This document shows positions 22,681 to 35,814 of a stretch of DNA of 64,000 nt, in pieces. Position numbers and translations under genes: made by a program. Positions within the stretch are counted from its first letter, which is position 1. Each line of letters begins with the position of its first letter. Below the pieces are notes generated by a model, which had not been told where the DNA came from, did no database searches, and was given only the letters and a program-made list of their open reading frames with translations. The stretch is from Alentia gelatinosa (lineage: Eukaryota > Annelida > Polychaeta > Phyllodocida > Polynoidae): positions 32,182,988-32,246,987 of the forward strand of contig OX465584.1 in assembly GCA_950022655.1 (NCBI GenBank), given 5' to 3'.

Positions 22681-25110
22681 GGGGGTTGCCACCAAAATGA
22701 TACCAGCGCTATTCAGGTTACGTTAGTGTCTTATCATTTAGGAGTTGATACCATCTACCGGCAGTATTGGGGGGAATTACAAAGCTCCACATTCTCCAAT
22801 CGGAATCAGGCTTCGCTAGAAATGCTGATAAGGACTAATTTTGTTGTGCTGTTTTGGTGAATATCACGAGAGGGGACTGAAAGAATGTTCAATGGGGATA
22901 TCTCCAGGTCGCTGAATGTGGTCCAAAGGAAACCCAGTGTCTGAACCTTCCGCTAAGGATCGATACAACTGTGTCCATGTCTCCATCTTCCAGCAGTTCA
23001 CTCTGGTACTAATATCAAGAACTGCTCCTGTATAGTTCTTGAGCAAATACAAAAGAAATGCCTCAGACAGGTACTTATGCAACCCCAATGCTAAAATATC
23101 AAAGAACCTATCTCTATTTGTGACTTTACATCATTTTCTGCACGAGGTGCCTTTGGGATCCACTGCTGGAAAACCAGAGACGGCGATTTCATAGTAGTAC
23201 ACGTGATGTCGCCCCAGTCGTCAGCATTCGTCAGCATTCCTAGATCGACATCCCTACCACAATCAACCTATAGACCCACTCGGCTTCTGGACCTGCACAT
23301 GTCCTTGAAACCACTACTGGGTCCCCTATCGCTCTATATTGCGTCAAGCATAGTAGAAAGATAAATGTCCCGCACTATAAATTACTCATCTCAACGGATA
23401 CGACCTTCTTTGATTAAAAGGTAGATCCCAAAGCAGATAGATATTAAATTCTCATTAAGAAATGATAACACATGTATATGAAATAAAACCCTACTACCTA
23501 ATCGTTGCTCTATGATGTCATTAGTGTTTGGCAATCCAATTAGAATCCCGCTGCTGTACTCACTCTGCACTTACTATACATGAATCATTGGTTTCTATCT
23601 GAAGAACAATCTGTCATCTTTGAAATGGGGAAAATGTTTTTTTACAACATTAATGTCGAAATAATGCAAGAATTGTCCTTTGGCCCTGTCCCTTGGAGAA
23701 TGTGGAAGTGCACTGATAAAGGGACAATATCATCTCACTGTACCCTAAATGGTTTCATTGGTGATTTTTGGTTGGGATCGAAGCAGACTAGTCATGGAGT
23801 AACATATGTTTGTTATTACCGACAGATCCTTTGGACAACGAGGTTGACATTCTGTGTCAGTAATTACCAGAACACGCGATTTTTGAACGTCAACAGGACA
23901 TTAACCTAGATTTAAAATGATTAGTCATTACTTGTTTTGGCTTGAAGAGCGTGGTAGTAAATAGTCACAGTCGGGGTAATTACCTTCCCCCCTCATTATA
24001 GAACAACGTAATAGGTAATTACCTTTCCGATATCTGGGACAGTCATAAGAACTGAGTATTTTCAATCAGCCTATCTTAGACAGTGATCTCTATAAAAAGG
24101 TAAAGAAATTATAACAATGGTAAGTTTAAATCAACCAATCTCAGATAACAATCTAGTTGTGAATTAAACAATTGTTAGTCCTTGAGCTATAGACATCGCA
24201 TTAAGAACGTACATGTATCTCGAAAAAAGAGCTCCCCCCCCCTCTTTGTGGCCCAATGACGAATTCGTCATTTTGGAAAGAGGAGTGCATTTTCTAGGAT
24301 AGTTTGTCGAGTTACTTGACTGATTGATTAATCGTAAAAACTGATTGATAGATTGTCAAAATGATTTATGGTGGGGTTTTCAAGCAGTGTAAGACGACAA
24401 TATCATATCATAGAGAGATCAAATATCTGAGCTGAAGTGACAGTATCATAACGGTGGAAGATCTTAACCATCTAAGAACCGATATATGTGAAAAATAAAA
24501 ACGCAAAGAAATAGTGGGAATTGAATGCTAATCAAAGAAGGCCTCATAACCTTGTACCGTGGTTACTACATCACTGCGGTCTGCCTCGTGGTACCCCAAA
24601 GAACCAGTGTAAGCTGCCCAATCTGTATGTTCTGTGCAAGAAGGTCAATACAGCTTACAGACTTATAGAATTGGATAGTAATTTGTTCAGCTGGTAATGT
24701 CTATATTACGAGAATTCTGGAGTTAGGCGCTTAAGAAGTAACGTGTACATAAGTAGTATTCACTCACGATTGACGACCCCCTGGACAATTCAGTCATATA
24801 TAAATAGGTTATCAGAATGAAAGAATTGTCAATTTCTTAAACTGTATATATATAAATCAGAAATGTGATAAAACTTAGTAGCAGCTACGTCACGGCACTC
24901 ATTATTGCATCTCTAGTAATTAGCACTTTCATAAGTAAGTCAATGAATTACCTGTCAACTATATTCATATGCAAACATCACGTCCTAATTGTCCTCGGAA
25001 ATGATACTTGTGGAGGTCTTGTGCACTTATCTTAAGTCACCCTATCGAACAAACACGAACGCATTGTTGCATGGGTACATTTATAATTTCCCGCGAAGGC
25101 AACCGCAAAA
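22681..25110. other. Gene-free stretch
   Basis: Includes a 109-codon plus-strand frame (23580-23909) with no recognised motif and a C run near 24233. TAAGACGACAAT at about 24390 is a weak relative of the GCAGACGACA motif. Confidence 0.45.
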
Positions 25111-25122
25111 GCAGACGACAAA
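25111..25122 (+). repeat. GCAGACGACA motif, copy 6
   Basis: GCAGACGACAAA preceded by A. It lies inside the longest open frame of the window (minus, 25037-25756), antisense to it. Confidence 0.8.
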
Positions 25123-25756
25123 TACGTCTGATTTCCATTTGCACGACAGGAGAGTAAGATGTAAAAGCTTTATTCTGATATTGGCGAGGTAATCGCCGAG
25201 TGAGGCGATCCGTAGGCGTATCGATGTTGGGAGTTGAGGTCAGTTGGGGTTGGAGTGCGAGGGAAAGGTTGCAGGCTGACCACATCACCGTTGGCCATCT
25301 GTCCCTTTCTACGCAGACCTCACCTCCTTCCCAACACACACTCTCATTTAGTAAGAAATAACACCCGAAAAAGACAACAAAATGAATCCTGGGTGGGAAA
25401 AACCGCAGACTGTGGCAATGGGACATGGTCCCCTGGGTCTGAAGAGTAGCGAGGGACAGAGGGCCACGGTGTAAGTGTGGAAAGGAGGAAGGGGGATTGG
25501 GAGAGAAGAAGGCATTGGCAACCATGTGGGGGTGTTTACTGTAACCTTGGGAACGCAGCCAAACTAGCGAAGCGTGTCCAGTTGGAGTATGCATTAACCC
25601 TTTTATGGTGAAAGGTACCATGATACTAGTGTTTACAACATGCGAATGGTTAACAGATGTGACAATTATAAAGTAAGAACTATCATATTGGTGCACAGAG
25701 AAAATGTAGTTCAATCCCTTCAAAAGAAAAGTTTGGAAGACCATTGTAACAAACAA

Positions 25757-27050
25757 TGATAGTAATAAACGTTAAAGATCACACAAAAAACCTGGCTGCC
25801 AGTCATTAACATTTATCAGACATAAAATATACCCTAAAATAATGTTGTCAGGGCATAATTATTCATGTATAGTTAGCTGAGGTCGTAAACATTGCCTATG
25901 ATGCAGATACTCTGATCATTCTTCCAGTCCTGTGTCAGGTATAGGCAATATTCACATGACCTTCACCAGAACTCCAATAGGCCTCCTGGGAGGCGCACCA
26001 AAGGTTTCCTCTGGCATGTCAGGTCCGTGAGTACAAGTGTAACATGTGTCTCATGTGTCTCAGTTAAAGTTCATCAAGTAACACTGATTGGATTGTTTCC
26101 GACCATTCCATCGGAAATCCTTCGTGCTGCTCACTGGGTATTGTGAGTGGTCAGCCTCTACTGCCCTAAATGTCAACATCCATCCTGTCGGTAGTACATT
26201 GACTCTCCGGATGTTTCTGGCCAAAGCTGAAAATCAAAAGGTGGACGGTGCGGTTCCAGAATTTCGTCAGTAGAAGAAATGCTGCTGGATCATTTCAATA
26301 AATCTGTGCGGTCATACCTTGTATGGCCAGCCGTTCAGATTAACGAAACACTTTGAATCGGGGAAAACGGTTGGTGTCCACACTACTCTAGGGCCTGAGT
26401 TGTATATCTTTGCACTCCCTAAAAAGGGTTGTGCTTTGACCAAGCCAGCTTTTGCATGCGTTAGATGTTGGGCGATCAGTATGACCTGATTAACATTGAT
26501 ACGACATAGCACATTATACGCTTAGATGGCTTGTTAACATTCTTGACGATGAAACATTCAGGAGACAGCTCCTGTTCTCTTCTTAAGCCTTAAAGGGTGG
26601 GAAATTGGGTGCCCATCGCAGGGCATCATATGTGTTACCAGGTACCAGTATCAGAGTATTCCACTATAGGGTGGGTCACCGCGCATTTTGTTACACATGT
26701 TAGAATGGCTGCTTATGTAATTGGTGAAAAAGGTTTTTACCGGAAAACACATGATATTGGTATGACAATTATCACCTAGTATCGTAAAATCTTCGTTGTG
26801 AGTTCAAAAAAAAAAAGTCAAATGCGCATATTAGATCTCTCAATTTGCATGGTGCATAGTCTCAACGGGCAGCATTGAAAAAACAATGGAGAATCTCAAC
26901 TCATGATTAAAGCTTGTTTGTTATACATCTTTGAAAATAATTGCTTGAAAGTAGCACCCTGGTTTCCTAAAGGGTTAGTTGGATTCTGAAATATGAGACA
27001 CATGTGACTTTTGAGTGCAACCTCCAAATAATCTTGATAGTGACACATGT
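25757..27050. other. Gene-free stretch
   Basis: Short frames only and an 11-base A run near 26806. No recognised element. Confidence 0.5.
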
Positions 27051-27057
27051 GTGACTT

Positions 27058-27246
27058 TTAAGCATGGCCTACCGGTGACCTTTTGAATGACTGCGTCGCC
27101 CCTTCATGGTGAAGAAGAAGTAGCTTAAGGTGTAATTTGTACTGTAGATATAGGCATTTCCTCAAATGCCGGGACCAGCCAAACTCAATACCTGAACCCA
27201 TGATATAGATCAGAGGATTTACTAGTGGTTTCACCACGAAACACAT
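27058..27246 (-). pseudogene. Possible GPCR seventh-helix fragment
   Basis: The minus-strand frame of 62 codons begins with a hydrophobic stretch containing KPLVNPLIYIMGS (residues 6-18), which fits the NPxxY motif of transmembrane helix 7 in class A G-protein-coupled receptors. A basic segment with RHLRKCL follows at the place of helix 8. A stop codon lies four codons upstream in frame, and a CAG that could be an acceptor ends one base before the ATG. No other receptor segment is visible upstream. The spacing GSGIEFGW is unusual for the family. It could be a lone exon, a relic or chance. Confidence 0.25.
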
Positions 27247-27768
27247 ACTGGCAGTTCAGTTACAACTTCTGTCAAGTGAGTTTATTTGTGAATTTACTAA
27301 CGAAAAGAGCAGTACTACCCAAAGAGTGTCTATCGGCACATTAGACTAATATATCTGCACTTCCAGAACGGTAAGTTTTAGAAGTTATTGTTCGGTCCTG
27401 ATATTGTGGGTAACTGTCGAGGAGGTGAAGGCACACTCTTATCATATCATTTTATCAATGTATGAATACAGGATGTTGGTTTACGACGGAACTCCTTTCC
27501 AAGTTATTCAAATGGAAAATGATGATGTTTTCTAGCTGCAAACTGTGAAGCCAGATGGTCCCTTGTTTCCTCTTTTTCATTTGGGAAACTGCTATGGCTG
27601 TTAGACGAGGCTTAGCAACATACACTCCTATCACCCACCGCTCTGCGACCATGAAAACTGGTACTTGATATTATATGGAAACAAATAGTGTAGCTGAATG
27701 GAATATCTGCTGTGTTGTTTTGTGTCGGGAATACCCACCCAGTTCGAGGAATGAGGTAGGCATTTAAT

Positions 27769-27806
27769 TCAGCCATCTCCTTATCATTCAGCCACCTCCT
27801 TATCAT
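27769..27806. repeat. 19-bp tandem duplication
   Basis: TCAGCCATCTCCTTATCAT is followed directly by the same word with one change (T to C). Confidence 0.8.
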
Positions 27807-27813
27807 TAGATAC

Positions 27814-27979
27814 CTGGAAATCATAAAGAAATAATGTCATATTAATCGCTCCCTGAATGATAACAAGTCAAATAGGAAGGAGGGTAGTATTATTCATAGT
27901 TCGTCACTCAGTGATGAACGGATTTCATAAAGCTGATCTTTAAATATGAGGCATTCGCGCACAGGTATATAGTATGTAA
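27814..27979 (+). repeat. Dispersed repeat C, copy 1
   Basis: Shares a series of blocks with 30946-31108 in the same order and orientation: CTGGAAATCATAAA, AACAAGTCA, TAGTATTATT-ATAGTT-GTC, ATTCGCGC-CAG and TATATAGTATGTA. It is probably an uncharacterised interspersed repeat; I see no coding capacity. Confidence 0.6.
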
Positions 27980-28095
27980 AACAAATCTTGCTGTCGTTTA
28001 TCATCCAACTATTATGTCTGACTCTACCTGTGTAATGTATACAACCAATCTACCCTGTTACACCCCATTATAGCCTTGTCTGGTTTGCCTTTCGC

Positions 28096-28600
28096 CTAAT
28101 GACTTGTTAATTCTGGAGAAAGGGTTCCAGAGAGTATGTGGGAGTTGGAATTGGGGGAGGGATACTGGTAACACCTAGATGCTGATGAGTATGGATTGGA
28201 TGGGGTAGTAGTATAGGCTGGTAGAAGAGGGGGATGGACATGCCTGGTGGGTGCGCTGTCAGGTGTTACGCACACTTTGTACAGGTGAGGATCAAACGAG
28301 GAAGCGGTGACCCTTGCCGTCCGCCGCTGGCATGGTATCAGGTGTGGCACACACCTGACACAGGTGAGATGTTCTCACCTGCCGGAGGAAGGGGGAGGAG
28401 GGACACATACTCGCAGCACCTCACCACAGGAACTGCACGTAACGTGCTCAGGGGTAGTAATGAAGGGTGGGGTGAGGTGGGAGAATTTGTCTGGTGTACG
28501 AATTGGAGAATTTTCCCTACAGCAAGTGAATTTCTGCAATCAAACAAAAGAGGGGCAAGCGAGAACACTGCGGCTTAAAAAGTGCATTTCTCAGAGAGCA
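28096..28600. other. Moderately GC-rich stretch
   Basis: Overlapping frames of 76-114 codons on both strands without domains. No gene is called. Confidence 0.4.
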
Positions 28601-28739
28601 TGACTACACAATGCAGTTTTTTTTAGTTTTCTTTTTTAAATTTAGGTAATAAATTCACGATAACGGTATTCGCACTACAGAGTGGCGATCTTCCATAGCG
28701 AGGCAAAAACAGAGAAAAAGCAAAGTATAGTTATCCCTT

Positions 28740-29438
28740 CTCTTTTTTCCTAAGGCCAAAGATCATAATTTGGTCTGAAATGAAGTAATTGATGTTGCTC
28801 GAGTTCTAAACAAAATCGCTATTAGTATAGATGTGGTCTATTGTGCTTTTTCCACCGTTATGTAAGAAAGTTTCTTTAGTACGGAGTTGTTCTAAGTAAT
28901 TTTTGATTAATAAATCTCTCATGATTTTATATTTTGGGCATCTAGTTGCGGTACTCTTCACATTTAGGTCCCTAAGAATCCAGAATTCCGATTTTTGAAA
29001 CCTATTATCCAACATTATATTGGTGATGTAATCATAACATTCTGATACTTGATCTCCAGGGGATCCTTAAACGGCCACTATCATTATATTTTTGTGTTTC
29101 GGTATCTTCAGTTCACATGTTATACATTCGATATTCTCCGTTGATGTAGTATATTCATGTAATAAAGTTAAGTGATCTGCATATTCAACATGAATATAAA
29201 GTGCAACTTCTCCACCTGCTTTTTTGCTACCGTAATTTCTGTCACTCCTATAAAGTAGCATGTCATTTAGGTCTAGCATATTCCACATATAACGATCTGT
29301 CTCTGTTATAGCCAGTATATCAATGTCCTGAAAACATTCTCGAAGATCATCCAGTCTCTTATACAAACTTGGGACCTTGGCAGTAACAAATTTCATCCCT
29401 TTTAACCTAGGTATTTCATTTAGCGTTACACAAGCCAT
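28740..29438 (-). pseudogene. Endonuclease domain of a non-LTR retrotransposon
   Basis: A single minus-strand frame, read from ATG at 29436-29438, matches the apurinic-type endonuclease (exonuclease-endonuclease-phosphatase fold) at the start of LINE ORF2 proteins. Visible landmarks in order are SLYKRLDDLRE, DIDILAITET (catalytic glutamate), KKAGGEVALYIH, IVAV then GSPGDQ, WILRDLNV (usual GDLN), KSTIDHIYTNS, and SDQ where the family has SDH. A stop interrupts the frame at 29067-29069 (between IVAV and PGD) and another lies at 28806-28808 just before the SDQ region. The glycine of GDLN and the histidine of SDH are lost, so it is dead. The reverse transcriptase that should follow downstream is not visible here. 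Confidence 0.8.
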
Positions 29439-29439
29439 G

Positions 29440-30940
29440 ATTCATGAGACAACCTTTCAGTGACCTTAGTTATCTCAGTTCCTTTACCTGTTTCCTATGA
29501 GGTTATAGCTCCTGAGCTGCTCACGACAAGTTGAAGGCAACCCCATCTACCGGGATATGTCATATATTAGCTGTCCAGCAAAGCATCAATATGGCCTTGA
29601 CATCACAATGATTATATAAAAAACGACCTGACCATGCTGTACATGCTTCAAAACAGGATGGAGAGTCGTTGTTTTTTACATGGATTCCCATCAAGTTTAA
29701 ATCACGTATAACCGCAGTAGGTTATTTTATATTACCATATACGCGAATTTGATGGTATTTAACCATGAATTGGCATAAATATTATGTTTAAGTGAAAGTC
29801 TACAATCCGCCAATGTTTCCACGTGTTCCGTATAACAGCGAACGGAACAGAGTGCAGTACATGATTTAAACTGTATAAGGAGCAGCAGTAGGTAAGTATT
29901 AAAGGTACTGCTAGGGTATGTAATAAACTACAGAACCTTTTGATATTTTTCAAAAGATATACTGACATAGGGAGGGGCGATAGGATGTGACCTATGTGGT
30001 AAACGGTGTCCGAGCAAATACACTAGAATAGCGTAACGGTATATAACATGCCGCCCATGTGGAAGACTTTTCTATGACGTCTGATGGTGGCCATCCTTAC
30101 ATCATGGATTATATCACGCCGTGACATGATCCTGATAGTTTTAATAGTGTAAACTCACCATTCAAAGCTAATGGAGTCTGACTGCAATAGCATTCTCTTA
30201 CCTTTTCTTTGCTCTTCTCTTCACGGCTTTGACAGGCAAATGCGAAATAACAAAATATCATTGACGTGATTTTCTCTCTTTCAACAGTCGCTCAAGCAGT
30301 TTATATAGCGTTTTTCTTATTTTTCTCTTTCACCTGAACTATGTACCACTATACATAGGTCAAATCATGATTTCACAAAAAGACTGATCAATTTTAGTGA
30401 ATATGTATACTTCGATTTTATGTGAAACTTTAATAGCATCGCAATAAACATATTAATCTTTAAGTAAAGTAATATTGTAGAATGAATGACTGATTTTTTA
30501 CACAGCTCCCTGCGTGGTTCAGTAGTGAGTGGGAACCAAGTAGGATCCTTGTCGTACATGTATCCGCCTGCACGGTCTGCTTCCCCGGATCCTGGCACCG
30601 ATCCCGCATGGGGCATAGATACATGAACGCGATCTTTTACCCCACACTTCCTTTGACACTTGGCCACCCTGAGGTGGTGAGATATAATTGACACCCCGAC
30701 GGTCTCAAAATGATAGTGTGGTTAACTGACCAAGTCACCCAGCCCGGCATAGAGTATGTTTCTTATACATATTCTATGGTCTAGACATGGCTATTGCCAC
30801 ACGCAATCCATACAGGTGGACTACATGTATATTATCACGGAATATCACCCACACATGGTTGTGGCATCCATACAATAATTAGCAATATATGGAAACATGG
30901 TTGGTGTACCTGAATGTGATCTGGTCAGAGATATTTCCAA
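29440..30940. other. Gene-free stretch
   Basis: AT-rich with short frames (at most 109 codons, unrecognised). Nothing else. Confidence 0.5.
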
Positions 30941-30945
30941 CATTT

Positions 30946-31108
30946 CTGGAAATCATAAAAAACACCATTTTTTCCATTATCTCAACAAGTCACGTGGTAC
31001 GGAGGTTAGTATTATTTATAGTTTGTCGCCCTGTGACGGTGGTATCAGTACCGCTGGCCGGTTATTGTGATACATTCGCGCGCAGCTATATAATGATATA
31101 GTATGTAT
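30946..31108 (+). repeat. Dispersed repeat C, copy 2
   Basis: Partner of 27814-27979. It keeps the same block order over about 165 bases, with the centre most diverged. Confidence 0.6.
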
Positions 31109-31109
31109 A

Positions 31110-32860
31110 TACATGTATATGTTTATTTGTGGCATTGTTTAATACATATATACACATTGGGATAGATGAATATTGTTTATATGAATGAGTAAAGCAGAGA
31201 TACAAGCATGAATCTGAGGAAAGGACTCTCAACTAGAAACAAAACCAATGGGCATTTTACTCACTGAAGATATCCATATTATATTCTGCCATGTAACAGT
31301 CGGAATGAGAACTTTTAGCTATACCCTAAATACGAGACGAAGAATTTCCCAATCCTTTTAAATTACCGTATCTTCACGTCTGAAACAAATTGCAATATAT
31401 TGACATGTTTTGGAGATCATCTTATGAATAGGAAACGCATAATTCTGTGATACTAATAGAAATCGTGGTCAGTCTGTGTATAATCGGTTGGGGAGGGATT
31501 TCGTTCCAAACATTTCTTTAATACCATCACGTTTATGACAAGATGGATGCAAGAATACCGCAGTCATGGCAGAACGAAATTAAAGTTCCGATAAATCCGG
31601 TCCCGAGACCGTCTGGCCAAAGGACCTATCTTTGTAATTGAATGAGCTCTGTTAACAGTGCGGTATGACTTCTTGTCTTTATATATACCTGAAAATATTA
31701 ATATTTTACTACAAATATTCATATGAGCTCATTAATACGAAGCTGTCTACCCGTACAACCGTGCACAGCTTAGGATCAACGATGTCATAGTTAAAATGTA
31801 CTGTATGGGGAGATGTAGTACATGACTAGTAGATGTGAAGCATAAAGAAACGGGTGTATGTTTCTGTATTACGATAGTCAGAGAGAGTGTGATGAACAAC
31901 TTTGTGCCGTGTACACCTAGGAGTATACTCTATGTTATCGTATCTTGAATGTTATATCCACTTCCTGTGAAACCTTGATATTCTTAGTTAGCTGGTGGTG
32001 CACCGCCACATACTACGAACTTATCGAGCCCTCTCGCAGATAACCGGAGAATCAGCATATGATCTTAGGTGTTAGCTATAGAATTTGCATATTTTGACAT
32101 GGTAAAATGAAATGGTAAATATTAGTCAAATCTCGTTTTAATTGTTGAATTTTGTTGATTTTATTACTGATAGCTTTAGATTTTCATATTTTAATCCCTG
32201 AAACAATCAAAATAGAATATTGGCAGGCCACCACATGTTAGCCCTGATGTACAGTGTTAAAATCGTTGGTACTGGGTTCAATTTTCTTGTACAGAGATTG
32301 GCCCGGAGAAAGCACATAAATCCATTTCACGAAGCAAACTACAAAAATCACCCACACAATGTAATACCATTTGGATATAGAAGGATATTTTCATAGAGAA
32401 AGATTTATCACGTGAGGCAGATTTACAAAAATATAAATCATGAAGACATTAATTGATAGTTTACAAGGCATTTTCGTATTTCCATATGTGTTGTGCATTT
32501 CTCTATTACCTATACATGTACATTAAAACCTAATTTTGACATGCATACAAATAAGTCACATCGCTACTTGATGCTACATATAACGCGAGGGGTATTGCAG
32601 CTGCAATCAACTCTATGTCGAAATAAGAGGTCACCGATGACAAGAATGACACTAATTGACAACAGATACTCATAAAGCGTGTACAAGAAAACAATATAAT
32701 GCCTCGTCCTGACACTATAACTCGGAATTGTTTTGATTGGCGCATTTCATTTCGGAATCATATATGGCCATCCTTCGCAAGAAAGCAAAATAGTTCGTAC
32801 AACATAGTTGTTAATCTACCGACACTTAAAGACAAATACTTGTACTTGGGTGATTTCTAA
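31110..32860. other. AT-rich gene-free stretch
   Basis: TACATGTA-type words at 31109 and 32512. No coding or structural signal. Confidence 0.5.
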
Positions 32861-32861
32861 A

Positions 32862-33216
32862 TTCTATTGATTTTTGCAAATAACTCTGGATGATATAAGT
32901 TTCATATATCGGTAAATAGAAAATATAATAAGAAAGGCATATCACCATGCTTACTTCTATGGGAAGGCCAACTGAAAAGATAAGTGCTTAACTATTGGTG
33001 TCTATGGGAAACTGCAGTATTTTGACTTCGTGGCTAGATTACACTGATGTTCTATTGCTATCTTCAAATAACTCTGGATTATGATAGTTGGGAAAATATA
33101 CAAATGAATAATGCTAAAGAAAATACTATGTCACCATACTAACTTCTATGGGAAGGCCATCTGGAGAAGCTAAGTGCTTAAGTGTTGATGTCTCTGGGAA
33201 ACTGCAATATTTTCAT
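32862..33216 (+). repeat. Diverged 188-bp tandem duplication
   Basis: Unit 1 (32862-33027) and unit 2 (33050-33216) share TTCTATTG, CAAATAACTCTGGAT, ACTTCTATGGGAAGGCCA, TAAGTGCTTAA and GGGAAACTGCA-TATTTT in the same order, offset by 188. It may be a dimer of a satellite-like or retro-derived unit. Confidence 0.75.
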
Positions 33217-33219
33217 GAA

Positions 33220-35700
33220 ATCATATGGCAGCACCTGTTTAAAATTCAGTTCTGAGTAAAGATATATAGGGCATTGCGATACCTACCCGCATTTGTCTTT
33301 AAGTATGCAAGATCACGGTTCTGTTTATACGTGAGTGGTATGCTATTATAAAGAAACACATGTGAGTATACATTGTTTGAGGGCATCTCGAATTATATTC
33401 ATCAGATAGGTGGTTCTATTAATTCACAACCTTCTTCCTTCCCATATTTTTCTAAATTACAAAAGACGATATGTCTGACCTTCTATGTTTCATACATTAG
33501 ATATGACATCTGCACTTGTATATCTCTTCGTCCACGAACTTTTATATTTATTCGATTGTTTCTCTTGATATTGCCCATTCTGATAATATGATAACTACAT
33601 ATACAGGTTACAGGAGGAGCATGTGACCACTTTTATCTGAAACCAGTCTATATAGCTTTTATTATCCATCTTTTCATGACAAGTGGAGAGTCGATATTAG
33701 TATTTTTGTTTTGTTTTATTTGCATATGATTCTCCTTGTAATAGGTGGTCTTCCATTACAGCTTTCCTCGGTCATATTGATATTTTGGTCCGTAGTTAAC
33801 ATATTTGGAATGAATAGACGATCATGTTTAAGTGCACTCGACTCATGTTATGATTAAAAGCCCTTAGAAATGCACACTTATTTCTAGTTGAAGTTCTATA
33901 AGGCAAATACAATTCAGTGTGAAGTGACAATTCATTACAATTGTAATAATAGCGAAGTTGAGTGATGAGTAACAGTGGGATTATAGAGCGATAAGTCTAT
34001 ACATACATGTATAGATATGCACTAATTTCTCAATAAGCCTCATTCCGTATGTGTGTGTCTCCAGAAATTCCCAGACTTGGTCAGTACATTACAAGACATG
34101 GCGACAGTCGAACCCCATGAAACCCATTTAAAGCAACCTACTTCCTACATTTAATGGCTTTTCAGAGGATGTTTTCCTCGGTTCTCTTTTATCCACATTT
34201 TATTATTATTTCATGGTTGTGCGCGCATCCTTGTGGGCTCTGGGGTTTTCCCCGTGTCGGGTACGGGTGGGTAATGAGAAGCTCCGTGTAATGACTCACG
34301 GTGCTTTAACGACCTGCTCTATGAGCTGCTCAACCATCCGCTCCCAACAGTACCTCTACCGTAGGGCATTACTACCCACAATGAGGTCACTAGGCAAGCC
34401 CCCCTCCCGGCAATCTGCCAGCAGCCTACAGTGCCTCTGTAGCAAGAGAGTAGTTGGATGATCCATGCACGATATCAACAATTAGCAAGATGGGCCAGTC
34501 ACCCTTTGTGTAGGTCCTCCATCCTGCCAATGATCAATGAACTCGAGATTGGGATTGGATTGTCAGATTGTTTTTAATCTGATACCTTTATCAAGTAACG
34601 TCTATCAGCAGGCACATATATACATACGCACCTACTCCCTTTTTATTATAATTACTTGCTCTAAATGAATATGAAAATAATCTGAGGTACACGAACCCTA
34701 TGAAACGGGGACAGAATATCTGGAACGACGATTTATGACTCAATCAATGTTAACACCAAGGTGGTAATACCCGCAGCTTAGTTTAATATTTTTCCTGTTC
34801 TAAAATATGATGAAAAAGCTCGAGTAACTGGTCAACAGGAAACAGGATCGATCGGCTGATGTCAATTAACACCCCAAAATGGGATATCTATCTGACATTC
34901 AATTTTTTGCTCAACTAGAAGTTTTAAGAAAACCTTTGCATGGTGATAACGCTTTCAGGTTAGCGGATTTGTTTTGCTAGTTTGGTGTTGCAGGAATGTG
35001 CTACAAGAGTTGAGTATATGAGTCGCTCGAACCTCGTTTATGACCTCCCATGTTGTGAGCTCATCCTTTATGTAGGTCAAACTGTTTTACAGCAGTTCGT
35101 CCTTCCCGGTACCAGGTGACTGAATCACTGCGTACTGTTTTTAGCTATTCTGCATTTGGAAAGAATCAGTATAGAATTAAATGTTACATCAAAGGTAAAA
35201 ACATTCCCATCACAACGGTGGTATTGTTCTACTGCATCACTTCAAATAGGACTAATACCTACTACGCTAGTGACACAGATTCCATGAACGTGTGTATGAG
35301 GTACGTTCGTATTATTTGCAACTTGGCCTTGGTTCATTGTAGCTGAACTGGTCTTGAGCAAAGGAAACACCAAATACCATTATAAATGTATATCATGAGA
35401 TGAATATTACAGCCAACAAGGAGGACTACCTTTGAAATCATTTATTCAGATATTGAGACTTCAGTCTAATTGCTTTAACAGGCATTCGTCAAGTACTTCT
35501 GGGTATATGTTAAACATTCTGGTGGTTTAAAATCAACTTATCAAAACAAAAACCCGTAATTGGGCTATGGAGACTATTTCGCAAGAACCTGGTTAAGGAT
35601 GGAACGAGATAAGGTAATTAAACAGGATTCCAAGTCGACAATCTGAGCCTCGGGAGACACTTCATAGCAACATCAATCTCATGTCACTGAGGCCACAATG
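33220..35700. other. Gene-free stretch
   Basis: No recognisable features. One 82-codon frame (34213-34461) lies in a GC-richer patch. Confidence 0.5.
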
Positions 35701-35709
35701 ACAATGTGA

Positions 35710-35741
35710 TGACGTCAAGTAGCGACGCAGCAATGACGTCA
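35710..35741. promoter_or_regulatory. Pair of perfect CRE palindromes
   Basis: TGACGTCA at 35710-35717 and again at 35734-35741, 24 bases apart start to start. Two full CREB/ATF consensus sites this close are unlikely by chance. Confidence 0.4.
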
Positions 35742-35814
35742 GCTCAGTCCATCATGTCAGGGTGACAATTTGGTGAAGCTTGGGCCCGCGGGCATAGAAA
35801 GGACAGTGAGGTCA

